Assembly (NCBI RefSeq): GCF_001632365.1
Contig: NW_024468543.1
Location: 53,749 to 117,748, forward strand
DNA from: Laetiporus sulphureus 93-53
Lineage: Eukaryota > Basidiomycota > Agaricomycetes > Polyporales > Laetiporaceae
Reading direction: 5' to 3'
DNA length: 64,000 nt
Shown here: positions 48,507 to 60,527 of the stretch, piece by piece
Layout of the letters: every line of letters starts with the position of its first letter
Numbering within the stretch: position 1 is the first letter of the stretch
Made by a program: the position numbers and the translations under genes
The notes under the pieces: model-generated
Databases searched by the model: none
Told to the model about the DNA's origin: nothing
Seen by the model: the letters and a program-made list of their open reading frames with translations, nothing else

Positions 48507-50511
48507 TCAACGATCGAAACGTGAGTTCGGCCGGGATGAAGACGATAAAGACTCCCGGAGCCTTGATGTATTCAGCTCTCTAAGAGGGATCCCTTCGCCT
48601 GGTCGGCTGGTGAGGAGATACGTGTTTCCTCCACGTTTCAAGTAGTGGCGGGCATTTAGGCTACACCATACCTCGATATCAGCATACGGTCCGAGGCTGC
48701 ATGCACATAATCATCACGTACAGAGCCAGCATCGAGTTGACATAAACTGTGCAAGTGATCAGACCCCACGTGAGTTAGCATCTCCATTCACGGTACCGGC
48801 CGCTTACTCTTGTTTCCCGGGAAATGGAACACAGCCCAGTAATACACGGACGCGTTGAAAGCAGTGTACTTGCGAGGCCGTCAGTTGACATATGACTGCA
48901 GCCCGCTTGACATGCATACCATAATAAATTGCAGAATTTGCACGATCCTGTGTGGGGTGGTCTCGCCGATGCATCATTTCACTTTCAGCACGAGGCAGTA
49001 CGGTACTCACACAGTAAGGATGCCGCAGTTGATGGCATATACAGTGAGCTTGCGCACGAGACTCTCGGTTCTAGAGAGGCTTCAGGGATACCGTGATGGG
49101 GAGGCTGCGCGTAAGGAGACGTACGGTCCGAATGACACTGGTTCTCTGTTCAGAGCCCACGTCATGAACACCGTAATGAGTACGTCCGTGACGGAAGCCG
49201 ATAGCGTCTGCAGCGACGCGGGGACCTGCAAAGATGTTCGCGGAAAATGGCAGCTGGTTCGGATTGCATTGCACACCTTCATTTTAACAAACACAATGGG
49301 TATAGCTGGAACGTGCACGCTGAGAGAAAAAGGGTTTTAGCTGCTCTCCCTGTCTGATAATCAAGTCTCTCACCCAAGATATGCGCTTTCTAAGCAGAGA
49401 TTGAGTGATATCATGGTAGCGCACTAAAACGACACAATTGGACGTACCGCAGGTGCATGCTACACGAGCATGGTGAGTAGAGCAGCCTGCTCAGAATTTA
49501 AGGCTAATTCGTACCAAACAAAATAATGGCACACAAAATCTGCACCACGCGTTGTTAGCTTCCATCTCCCTCCGAAAGGCACGCGGCGAATGGACTCTAC
49601 AGACCATCAGACCGATGGCTGGGACTTTGAACCATTTTTCGCGAAGTACTGTAAAGCCCATGAATTCAGAACACGGTGAGATCATTTGTGCAAACATGAA
49701 GCGTACACTTCCACACATTGTGTACGTAGTAGCTTCATGAAATGTTGCTCAGGATGCTGTCACTTTAGACAGAAGATGAGACGTACCACTGAACAGTGAG
49801 GACCGTAAACCCCTGTTTTAACATGACGATTGGGCACGGGTGGAACTCGGATGTCGCGATGTACCTACCGCGATTATGTACTCTGCCTGAGCAGACAGTG
49901 AACCAGTCCGTTATAGCAATGATAGAAATCACCTACAATGGCAATGCTGTATCGTAGGGTGGCCGGTCGTGAGCAAGTCAAACTGAGAAAAGAACAAAAA
50001 CGTAACGCAGCGCACCGTGGCAATGATGTGACTGAGGCTATATCGGCATGGCCTGTGATTAGGTAGTCCCAGACAAGCTATAACAATACGAGCATCAGTT
50101 CTTAGCTTTATTGATCACTGACAGGGACACGCTGACATGGCTGTCTATGATCGTTGTGACTGTATCCAGGATCCTGTTCGCGGTCCCAAGCTATGGATTA
50201 CTGCTCTTGCCAAGACGACTTCGTGCTCACCATAGAACTGCAACCTGTGTGTCTGTTATTATCTCGCCATTCGACCGGCTTATCGAAAGCAATGTTCCCC
50301 GCTCACCAGTGTTTTTAGCTGCAGCGTGTCCTCCGGATAGTGTCGTACATAGTATAAAGCCTGGGCGCAAGTTATTCCATTGAATCTGTGTGATTAGCCA
50401 GCCCTTGAGTCATCCTGGTCCTGGGAGACACTAGCATGCATACAAAATTGCGAACAGAACGCCGATGAAGTAGCAGCCGAGGCTGGTGTTGAGCTCAAGG
50501 CGTGCTTCCAT
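48507..50511 (-). CDS. DUF6534-like multi-pass membrane protein, copy 2
   Basis: Minus-strand paralogue of the gene at 45506 with the same exon plan: MEARLELNTSLGCYFIGVLFAI (from ATG 50511), LFNGITCAQALYYVRHYPED, a 14-nt exon VAVLW (50244-50231), ILDTVTTIIDSH, LVWDYLITGHADIASV, VLREKWFKVPAIGLMV, LSASVTDVLITVFMTWALN, TESLVRKLTVYAINCGILT, YTAFNASVYYWAVFHFPGNK, YVNSMLAL and a Ser/Arg-rich tail (LNARHYLKRGGNTYLLTS) ending at TGA 48509-48507. The 5' and 3' exons are clean. The centre (about 49.3-49.98 kb) is only partly resolved. Better preserved than copy 1. Role unknown. Confidence 0.7.
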
Positions 50512-52557
50512 CTTCGCTATATCGTGGATGGCACGCCAGACGGCTCATGACAGTACGAGCTGCATATTTATATCGCGGACGAGCGTTTGATCACGCTGAC
50601 AACCGCATACACCATGATTTCAGGACAGGGTAATATCCGTCAACCTAAAGTGCGCACAAAATGGGAATAATATCTCCGAGATATCAATCAAGAACTGACG
50701 GCAGGCTCACTCAGGAGCGATTGAAAGCTCGATGTGCTGGTCGTTGATACGCAAGTCACTTGGCGAACAGCGCCGGCAGTCCATAAAACAAAGGTCTCAT
50801 CGATATAGATAAGGGAGAGGCTGCACGTAGAAAGCACTCATCCACGTTGTTGATCGCTTTGTATTCAGCCGGCGGATCAAGGTTTCGCAGACCAAGCAAA
50901 AGGCCTTTGCAGCGAACTGTTCATTCCTGTGCAAGGAACCTGTCAAGAACTGACACCCATGCGGTACAAAGGATCTTACATAGCTGTTCATCAACGCTCA
51001 TCCATCTGCTTCACGGCTACATCTGTCAGCACACGCCTTCTGATTGAGAGAGTGGCCGAGAGCACATGGTGTTATCGCGGCATATCGAAGGTCGAGATCA
51101 TAGGTTGTACGTACATGTACTACTCAGCGGCAGAATGGCGCATACAGTTTACATAATAAGCATTGAGGTTAGGCTTGTCTCAGTATCAAGAGAATGCTCC
51201 GTCATAGTAAAAGCTTGCACGATACAGGAACATGTGCGCGACATTATTTCCATAGCGGTAGAGCGGAGAGAACGCCACGTCCAAAAGCACCGACAGATGG
51301 GCTTTCCGGGGTCACGTACTGATGTTCCAACGCATGAAATTCCGAGACTTGCGTCTGCAGATTCGGGAAGACAGACTCGGCAACCATCACGAGAAGTATC
51401 ACCGAGTATGTGGTCCAAATAGATGTGACACTGAGTGCAACTGCCATGCAGGTCTTCGAAGCAGTGGACTTTGGCCCACCTAGATAGGCGGAGGACGGAG
51501 AAATGATGAGTACATGAGATATTTGGTATCTCGGTTCGAATAAGGATCATGTTCATCGTGAGTGAGCGGCTAATCGACTTTTTGGCAGAGCGGCGACTCC
51601 TTTCGGATGTCCCGACGTCTTCGGACCCACGATCAAGGGGACGATCAATACGGCACTTGAAATTTTGAAGTTCCATCTGCTTAGTGCATGCCCGGCAGCG
51701 CGGCGTTATGGGGCTGTGGCATGCGGCCATGCGGCGGCCTGTGCGTTGCGAGTCAGGACTCGAGAGGCGCCAGTCAGCCGAGCGATCGGCAACGGCGCGG
51801 CTTCCTCCACAATAATTCCTCGTCCAGTGCACAGGATGACTCCAGGGCTTATGTACAGGAACGATAAGGTAACTTTATGCGACTACAAGATGAAAGATGC
51901 CCATAGAGTGCAGATGAGGCTCCAAAGCAGGGTGACTGTACCCTTGCGTGCGATGAATGGCGTTCTGGAATGGCACCTGTCGCAACGGTTGACACTGATT
52001 ACTTGACAGATCCATTTTTCATGGTGGCGTGCCAAGACCCCAGAAGTATGTGCAGTGACAAGGACGTCCGCTCAGAGCCTCCGACGTCCGCTCGTCATCG
52101 AGCTCGACTTTTCAAAAGTATAACATGCTTTGGTGAGACTAAAATCCTCACCCAAAAATTATTCATGAACATTTGCTCAGTACAATAACAGGCATGCAAC
52201 ATCGACTCCATCACTGCACTCGATGGCGCGGGCGATGAGCGCCACGGCCACCAGTGCGTTCAGTTTCAGGGGTCTCAAGCACAAGGAGTATGACGCTTGC
52301 AACTTGAGACTTGGGAATTTGACCTGGTCCTTCTCGACAACATCACTTCGGCAATCGCGTAGGATGCGGCGTGCACGTTCCAGTGGTCCTGCTTGATTCT
52401 TAAACTAAGCCTCACCAGTCAACGGCCGCTCTACACGCTTCCTCCGTAAAGGACTTCCAGGCACTCTAAAGTCTACTCTCCTACCCTCCCGTCGGCCTGT
52501 CTATAAGAAGATATTCGCATCCCGGACAACGAACGCATTTTCCGCCGCATTCTAGCA
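50512..52557. repeat. Inverted duplication, outer right arm, and ALDH 5' flank
   Basis: About 51380-52290 mirrors 44150-45330 in reverse orientation. Between 50512 and 51380 similarity to the left arm is weak or absent. The part nearest the dehydrogenase start (52290-52557) is presumably its promoter. No gene model was possible; a minus-strand frame at 51832-51149 is long only by overlap with the repeat. Confidence 0.7.
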
Positions 52558-54917
52558 TGTCTTTCAAGGCTCTCGGGCAGTTCACTCCCATCGAGGATAT
52601 CCCCCTGGTACGGTCAATATATGCGATGCATCGTACCGTGTAATCATTTTTGACCACGCAGATCCACGAACGTCTGCGCAGCGGATTCCGCTCCGGAAAG
52701 ACAAAATCGATCGCATTCCGCAAAGCACAGCTTCTCCGGCTCGGCCACCTCATCCAGGACAACATACAACGATTCAAGGATGCGTTTGCTGCAGACTTGG
52801 GAAGGTGTGGCGAAGAGGCCGAATGGTGAGCCGCTCGACCCTAGTGCTCGGCATCGGAACAATTGACGCCATACAGCCTTGAATTGAACGGCACGCTCAT
52901 CGAAATCAAGATTGCATTTGACAATGTCGAGAAATGGACAGCGCCGGAGAAGCCGCCGTTTTCTCTGTTCTGGTGGGGCATGTCGCCTACGATTAGGAAG
53001 GAGCCGAAGGGGACCGTCCTGATCATCAGCCCGTTCAACTATCCCGTCTATCTGCTCCTTTGTCCTTTGGTATGCGCTGTTATCTAATTCTGGAATGTAA
53101 TTGACCAAGCGGTACAGGCATCCGCGATCGCCGCTGGAAACACCGTCATGCTCAAACCATCGGAGTTGACCCCGACAATGACGAGCCTGTTCGCCGAGCT
53201 TGTGTCCAAGTATCTTGACCCTGACGTGATTCGAATCGTCAACGGCGGTGTCCCGGAAACTACTCGGGTGCGCATCACTCAGTCACTCGCCGTCTATCGA
53301 TTGACAGTTACAGCAGGTCCTCGAGCTCCCGTTCGATCACAGTAAGTTGCTAAGATCAATTATACTTTAGACTGATGCTACAATCTCGTCCAGTCCAGTA
53401 TACAGGTGCGAACACATGCTACATTCCCGAACCGCTCGTGAACTCGCACTGTGGCAGGTAATGGCCGTGTTGCCCGGATTGTGATGACAGCAGCCGCTCG
53501 ACACCTCACACCCGTAACGCTCGAGGTCTGTCACCATGCGATGTCCCATCCTCCGCACATCGCTCACCATTCTTCTTCGTAGCTTGGTGGTGCGCCCATA
53601 TCACGTAGTCCTGTCATGCCACCGGTCCAAAATTGCTTTTAGGAAAGAACCCGTGCTTTATCGATCCGAACTGCGACGTAAAGGTTTCGGCAAAGCGGAT
53701 AATGTGGGGCAAGCTGGTGAATGGAGGCCAGGTAAGCACACCGCTCCGACCGCGCATACAGGCGCGGCTCACGACGTGCCAGCTTTGCTTGTGTCCAGAC
53801 TACGTCCTCGTCCCAGAGAGCTTCCAGGACATCTTCGTCGAGGCGCTCACGAACGCGTATGTGCTCCGCAGGACCATAGACTCACGTCTGCTGACGCGCA
53901 TGTCCAGATACAAGGAGCTGCACCCGACTGACCCGCGCACCTCCGGGATGGTGACGCGTATCGTGAACGAGCGCCACATGGTGCGCCTGAAGGGTCTGCT
54001 GGACGCTACGAAGGGCACAGTCGTGTTTGGTGGGGAGGTCGACATGGCGGAAAAGTATATCGCACCGACGCTTGTGAAGGATGTAAAGGGCGACGATTCA
54101 CTCATGAGCGAGTGCGTGCCCGCACTTTTGACTTGAGCGTTTCGCTGGCTGATATCCGTGATTGAAGAGAGCTGTTTGGGCCGATCCTCGCCGTCGTTCC
54201 TGTCAAGGACCTCGACGAGGCTATCGCGTTCGTCAATGCACGGTACGTCTGGTTCGGTACATGTTCCGGCGCATTAACGATCATTTCCCCAGCGAGAACC
54301 CTCTCGCGATCTACGTGTTCACGCATAATGCGAACGTGAAGAAGAAAGGTGTGTTGTCCGAAGGTCTTATCACGTTCATGTGCTGACCACGAGCTCTTGG
54401 CCTTCCCAGTTCTCGACAACACCCGTAGCGGCACGGCCTCCGTAAATGAAGTGATCATGCACTGCCAGGGTGAGTTGCCGACGCTACGTGGAGCATTCGC
54501 AAGCTGAGCAGCACCGCCTAGCGTACGGCATGCCGTTCGGAGGGATCGGCGCCAGCGGTAGTGAGTGCATTGCTGCGTCGTACACTGGCACAATGCTGAC
54601 GACAACGTCTCACAGTGGGCTACGCGACGGGTAAGTATGCGTTCGACACGTTCACACACCTACGAAACACGGTGGACAATCCATATTGGTCAGTTGGTCT
54701 CCTCATTGTTGTGTGCTCTCGCGATGACATGCGGCTGCGCTGCGCAGGACCGACTCGACGGTGCTGTCTGCACGGTACACGCCGTACAAGGTCAGTCACA
54801 TTCGTATACTATAGGACCTTCGATGATGGCTGACTCCGCAATATGTAGCCCGGCCCGCTTTCGTGGTTCAACTGGCTGCTGCGTCCCAAGTTCCCTGCGT
54901 TGCCTCGTGAAAAATAG
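52558..54917 (+). CDS. ALDH3-type fatty aldehyde dehydrogenase (483 aa)
   Basis: Eighteen exons join without any phase error to 484 codons: 52558-52608, 52662-52825, 52877-53069, 53118-53267, 53317-53341, 53394-53405, 53458-53525, 53583-53589, 53643-53731, 53783-53856, 53908-54111, 54168-54242, 54293-54348, 54410-54469, 54522-54560, 54616-54688, 54748-54790 and 54849-54917. Catalytic landmarks fit the family: Asn126 in SPFNYP, Glu221 before LGGK, nucleophile Cys255 in GGQLC. The spacings N-C 129 and E-C 34 equal those of ALDH3 enzymes. Residue 254 is Leu where Thr is usual. A hydrophobic C-terminus (WFNWLLRPKF) could be a membrane anchor, as in Hfd1/FALDH. The enzyme oxidises long-chain aldehydes with NAD(P)+. 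Exon 8 has 7 nt and exon 6 has 12 nt. Confidence 0.92.
53583..53589 (+). other. 7-nt micro-exon of the ALDH gene
   Basis: CTTGGTG, between an intron ending TTCTTCTTCGTAG and one starting GTGCGC, supplies the Leu-Gly-Gly of the invariant ELGGK motif. Without it the frame and the motif are lost. Confidence 0.85.
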
Positions 54918-56733
54918 GCGAACGATGGGCGATTTTCAGGCTCGCGTGCATGCGGACGCCACACAAAGACGGGAACATGCAACTCTGGTAAGGGACTACG
55001 TAACGAAAAGATCATAGAATCAAGGCGGGGTCTGGGGAGTCTTTCTGGTCACATCTAGGACAATATGCCAAGGTCTCATTTGGTTTGTCGGTAGCGAGTG
55101 CGGTCTATGCAGGTCGCGTGCAGCATTCGTTCTAGAGGTGTGATTTGGGTCGTCATGAACTCAGAATGTGCGTTACAGCGCTCCTGTGCCCAGCCTCGCA
55201 ACATCGAGCGAGCAGGGTATGTGAATTATCGAAGGTACCCGATTGTCGCACTCGTATCTGGAGGCTATCTACCCTCCTTCCTCCCTCAAGCCTTCCTCCC
55301 AGAGTCGTCGTAATTTGTGTTGGTCAAATCATATTGACGGAAAGTATTATCACTGCAAAGAACGAAGGGAGACGGCACTTGGTTCGCTTTGGTGCAATCA
55401 CCGCGGTCGCAAGGTGTACCGATATAGCGCTGGGGATGGCCCGGTTTATGCTGGTGAAACTATGAACTCAACCCAATGATCAGCCGCCACTACTGGAGTT
55501 CTACGTTCATATCGGACGATCGTTAGAGGCATGGTGGACACAGACGTAGTGTAGACAGTTATACGCCACATCAAAGCGTGAATAAGTACGACACTGTGGA
55601 AAGGTCTCAGATGATGAATTCACAGGAGGTAAGTAGGACTTTGACGTTAGCGCTGAGACTCATTCAACCCCATCGACATCCATGGAAATTTCTTACAACG
55701 TGGATAAGTAGAACAGATGGTTCGGCTAGAAGACGGAAGGTGAGCACGTAGCAGTAGAACTGCTGAACGGATCACAGTCACTCGGGATGTTGACAGTACT
55801 CACTCAGCCTTCCGATCGAGTCGTGACTCAGTGGTTCAAGGAGGTTGCTCGCATAGAAGCGACTGAAGACAAGTTGCCGCTTTGATCAAAATACTTAAGT
55901 TTTCATTCTGCGACGCGGCCTCAGGTGCGAGCAAGGTCACGGTAATATTTCATTGTTTGCACCGCAGGATTTCTACAACGTGCACGTCTTGGGAGGCGGC
56001 GGAGGTGGCAGAGGAAGCTGTCCGCACCATGGGAAGACGAATGACTCGAACTGAATCCCCAGAATGCAAGGCTCCACGTTCTCGGCATGACGGCGGTAGT
56101 GCTTGCTGCCGAGAAGCAGGCGCGAATGGCTTCGGCAGTAAGGTATGCGATGATGCTATGGTCGTGGTGTGGTTGGTAAGTACTATGCAGCGAAAAAGAC
56201 AGGACACGAGAATCCTGATGATAGGCAACTGTACGCGGGAAAATACGGGAGCCGCATTAGTATTCGTCAGGTCTCCTGAATGAGACCGGTCGATGTCTCA
56301 TTCCTAAGGGCATGTGCATTTACAATGTATGAGGTCTGAGGGTAGAATATTTGTCCGGAGGCTGTGTGTAGACGATCTGCATCTGGACGCGAGATATCAG
56401 GCTGGCAATGTTCCGGTCGATGCGTGTATCATACAGAGTATTCCAAGTTTCCCTATTCCTGGAGAGGGAAACGGTAGCTCAGCCACAGGCCATTGACTGC
56501 TGGTCTTGGCGGACAAGTGAATTCCAGCTGCCACGCACCCCGCGAGCCACGCAAGTAGACGCCCGTATTTGAACCGCGTCGACGCGCCTTGGCCTCCTTC
56601 CTCACGCCTTTCCCTCGACCACCACCACAAGTGTCTGCCATCCATAATTCCCCTCATCCTGAAACATATGTATGAGTGACAACTCTTTGTGTGCGCACAA
56701 TAGCTTACTGACCTCCATCCCGCTAGATCTGTT
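54918..56733. other. Interval between ALDH and family-A copy 3
   Basis: No gene. From about 55660 the sequence matches the upstream part of duplicated copy 1 (from about 24630). A relic of the family-A last exon lies at 56063-56140. A C/T-rich leader precedes the family-A start. Confidence 0.6.
56063..56140 (+). pseudogene. Relic of the family-A last exon
   Basis: Encodes ARLHVLGMTAVVLAAEKQAR, clearly related to the C-terminus of intact family-A genes (ARLHILGMMVVMRAIKKKQ). It matches the relic at 25017-25092 in copy 1. Confidence 0.65.
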
Positions 56734-58545
56734 ATGGTTCATCCACAACATCCAATACTCGACCTGTACAACATGATTTTGGATCTCCTACAACGCGCAT
56801 GTGCAGCTGTGAAGAAAAAGTTCTTGCGCAGCCCAGGGCAAGGTCGCCTTTCGGCACAGAATGAGATGAGCTATGCCCAGCAAGTTACCAGGGTCAACTG
56901 CGAGGCCAGCCCTGTGACCCCACACATAAATACGGTCGTAGAGAAGAACAACAAGTTTGTGAGTCGTTTATCCATCGGTTTCCATATTCATGTGTGGGCT
57001 CACCATAAATTACACACTCATCGCCATCGCACCAGTCGAACATCCTCATTCCTGCCACCTGCCAAGATGGTAAACGAATGAATCGCGCGACATCGCATCG
57101 ACGTATTCACTGGCCGATTACGAGGGTATGGTGAGTCGAAAAGGAACCTGCGAGTTGTAGCATGCAGTGTTTACTGTTGATGCAGGATTACAGCAATAAC
57201 TCTTACACACATCTTGAAGCCATACAGGAGGAACCTTGCGGGTACTGGATTGCAGGCTCGCTCGCGTACATCGAGGATTGGAGTTATGATGAACGGCTAG
57301 AACACAATGCGGCCGAACAGGATGTAGCGGTACGAGCCGAGTGTGCCACGCCGACGGTGAGTGGCACACATGCATGGTAGACTTTATGATGGGGGGCTGA
57401 CGCGACCCAACAGGACAAGACCTCCGTCATGTGTAATGCTGGCCACAAAAGCTCTGCAGCGAAGGCAGCAATAGAACACGTTTCCGGCATCGTCTCGGAC
57501 GACTCTTCCCCTCCTGTTACTCCGAGGTCCCTACTGTCTGGTGTCCCCTACACGCACGAACGCATCGATGTGAAGACAGGATACGCAGACGTCACGGTCG
57601 CCGAGCAAGCGTCGCTGACATCGGTGGATCCCCGTTCGTTCCGCAGTGAGATAGACCCTACAGATGTCGACAATGCGGCTGAGACGCCCAGCACCGACAT
57701 CGAGCGCTCAGCCTTCTCGGTGATCACCATCCGCTTGCATCTTGGAACCCCTCCCCTGCAGCAGGGCGGCAGCGAGGAAAAGATTGAGGAAAGCCGAAAT
57801 ATCGAAGCTCCGCGAGAAATATCCCCGGCAGGATTGCAGTTCTATCGGGAACTCTTCGCACACTGGGCTTCACCAAGGAGACCTACTGACCAGCCGATCG
57901 CCAAGAAGCCCGACACAATGAACACGCTCGCCACGATGCCGAAGCTCCCCACGGTAAAGAAAAGTGCCGTAGCGAGAAAGCCAGGCATGAAGCTGAAACG
58001 TCGTCCTCAGTGGGGAGCGGTAGACAATATACCTATTTACGTCGACAAGGCTCGGGCATGGCGGGAATTCATCGCAGCGGTTTGGAACGAGTTGGCTGAT
58101 GAGTACGATCTCCGAGGTGCTGCAGTACAGCCTATACAGGGAGAAGCCATGGAAGACGAGGTGCGTGCACGCAACCACAGAGGTGGAGATTGTTAGAGTT
58201 AACAAATAGGGAATGCGATATCCGTAGGAACCCGAGGTACTAAAGCACGATATCGCGCTTAATCAGGAAGGCATGGAAGACGCAGCCACAGACGACTCGA
58301 GCCATTCCACAGGTGGCCAACCTGCGAGGGGATCAGAAAGGAAGCCTCGACCAATGACTATACAGGAACGGCTGGAGCTGACCAAGAACAAGCAGCTTGC
58401 GTGCCTTGAGAAGTATAGGATGCAGCAGACTAAACCATGCGAGGGTCGATATCTCTCACTGACGCGTCAGGAGGCAATGCTTCACGTTCTCGGCATGATG
58501 ATCGTCATGCGTGCCATCAAGAAGAAACAGACGCAGGTTGCCTAG
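56734..58545 (+). CDS. Family A orphan protein, copy 3 (473-486 aa)
   Basis: Exons 56734-56958, 57186-57356, 57414-58160 and 58228-58545 are phase 0. Two in-frame ATGs (56734 and 56773) are possible; 56773 matches the start of copy 1. The exon that copy 1 has at 26029-26094 is disrupted here (the acceptor CCAGG became CCAAG and the frame shifted), but because it is phase 0 on both sides, skipping it leaves the protein in frame. Conserved blocks are as in the other copies (AGLQFYRELFAHWAS; VDKARAWREFIAAVWNELAD; terminal IKKKQTQVA). Function unknown; the open frame across about 1.4 kb of diverged coding sequence argues for constraint. Confidence 0.72.
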
Positions 58546-58879
58546 AGGTCGCAGATCCCAGGGCAGCATTGCAGGCGAGCTAAATTGCGAATATGATTGC
58601 GGCGAGAATGAAGGGGTGGGGTGCGAGTAGTGCGAGTATTCCGGCAGCAGGAGGGTTCAGAGAGCAATCACAAGAGCAGCGCGATTTTGCGTGAAGGATG
58701 TCTAGGAGAGACTGTATTCAACTACAATGTCTCGTATGGAACAGCGCATGTACTCACAATGTATAGACTATTCGATTATTGTCCATTGACCAGGAGCTTG
58801 CGAGTAGACGCATTTGACCGCAAGTGGCCCAGCAGCTCTAGATGCCTTAGCGCCTAAAGACAACGTGTTCGCGCCGCGC

Positions 58880-59182
58880 ATGTCTGCTTTGTCCCTCGCC
58901 ACATCCATAGACGGATTTCTTCTCCGGCTGCCACTGTGCAACGATAACACAAGAGATGCTTCTCGCATGCGTTTTCATGAAATGGCGCTGCATCCGCAAT
59001 TATCGTCACCGGATTGGTCGCCTTCATCGACGGTGAGTGGCGATCCCATTACGTTGCGCCTTCATGACTTGCAAGACAATGAATGCAGCGTAGCACACTG
59101 TCTAAGCAATCCCTGGCTGATGAAAGTGTCGACGACCGGAAAGCAAATTGCGTATGAGTTATATCTGCTAGCGCAGCGGTAG
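58880..59182 (+). CDS. Small conserved open frame in the spacer (100 aa)
   Basis: ATG 58880 (MSALSLATSIDGFLLRLPL) reads openly to TAG 59182. Copy 2 keeps a related C-terminal exon after a GTGAGT...TTGCAG intron (DNECSVVEYLSNHWLMKVST, 38011 onward), and copy 1 keeps the N-terminal half (27853 onward). In copy 3 the intron-like segment is in frame and the acceptor is changed. It may be a remnant of a gene between families A and BTB. Not recognised. Confidence 0.3.
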   Translation: MSALSLATSIDGFLLRLPLCNDNTRDASRMRFHEMALHPQLSSPDWSPSSTVSGDPITLRLHDLQDNECSVAHCLSNPWLMKVSTTGKQIAYELYLLAQR

Positions 59183-60527
59183 TGACGAATCTCGCCGACG
59201 ATGCTGCTGATTGTTGGCGTATTAACCATGTCTGTCTTATCGTGCCGCGTTTGCATGCTGCTCCTCGCCTGCTTGAAGACTTCGGCATGCAGTTTCTGCG
59301 CTGTCACCAGATCCTATGCCTATCGCTGTCCCGGTATCGATCACCAGCCGGGATTCAACTTCATTTGACCTTCATCATTAATTGTCGACTTGCAAGAGGT
59401 GTCGCTCGCTCTTCACCACGATGTCCGTCTCATCAACGGATAGTGAACTACATAGTAAGTCAGTCATTCCGTGCACGAGCGATTAATAGTTCACATCACC
59501 GCACCTAAGAACGACTCGCCACTCGGACAACTCGCTGCTCATCCGTGCGTAGTCCTCATGGCCCTTCCGTGTGAGCAACCTATACAACGGCTCTTTTGAT
59601 GATGAACCATCTACCTTCGCGGGCCAGTTCAACAACCGAGCCGGCCACAGTAGGAAGCGCCATATGTGTAGAAGCTGCATGCGAAAGCCAACATGTATTC
59701 TCCTGCAAGTTGTTCGCTCCTGGACCTCACTGGTGTGAAGAATGACCATTCGTGTTTGCGAGGCTTCAGCCGTCGCTGGACGATCCGATTCGGTTATCTA
59801 GCGAGCTTGCGTATAGACAACATCGAATCAGGGATGTCGTATGCGTCGATCCAGAATACAGAACGTTGAAGTCCTCAGTATACAAGCAGCCCATTCGCTC
59901 AGCCGATCTTTGGTGACGACGTCCGCATCCTGTCCACACAAGTAGTGAGTCAATATGGTTCGCATCAGTGACTGAGTGGCTTTAGCGTTCGGAACAGACA
60001 GTGCGATTTAAGGGTGCTCGACGAAATAAAGTGGATGGCAGCACGCAGAGCGAGCAGAGGAAATCCTGCGGCAGTTACCGGAAATCTTTTTCACCAAAAC
60101 TCTGTTTCTGACATTTCCCTTTATATACAAGTTTTGTTATAAAAGCGTAAAAGATTCCGTGCCAGGAATGCCGCCACAAAATGGACGGCAGATATTCTGC
60201 GCCACAGGCGCGTCCGAGTCTGCCGGGTGTCTCTCGCCGCATCATATTGCGGCCACAATCCGATAAACTACAAAGAGCTAAAGTACAGAGCCCAGAACTA
60301 TTCAGTATGTGTTGATTTGCGAAGAACTCTGAATTAAAAGCCGGACTGAGATATGTATTACCATCATCATCAGAGACTCTGGTATTCGTCAGGCCCGCAT
60401 GGGCCACAGTCATTGGTCATGGACCGTCCGCACAGATTCCGGAAAGATCTTCACGTAACTCAACGCAGGACTACTTGGACAAGTCTCAACTCCCTCGCCG
60501 CCTGGAAGCCGCCCGTGTGACACGTGG

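Noticed and set aside
51149..51832. 227-codon minus-strand ORF upstream of the ALDH
   Set aside because: It lies in the inverted-repeat arm, the mirror copy does not preserve the same frame, and the translation is not protein-like.
53526..53642. Frameshift or lost ELGGK motif in the aldehyde dehydrogenase
   Set aside because: A 7-nt exon with good flanking splice sites restores the motif and the frame; the gene is intact.
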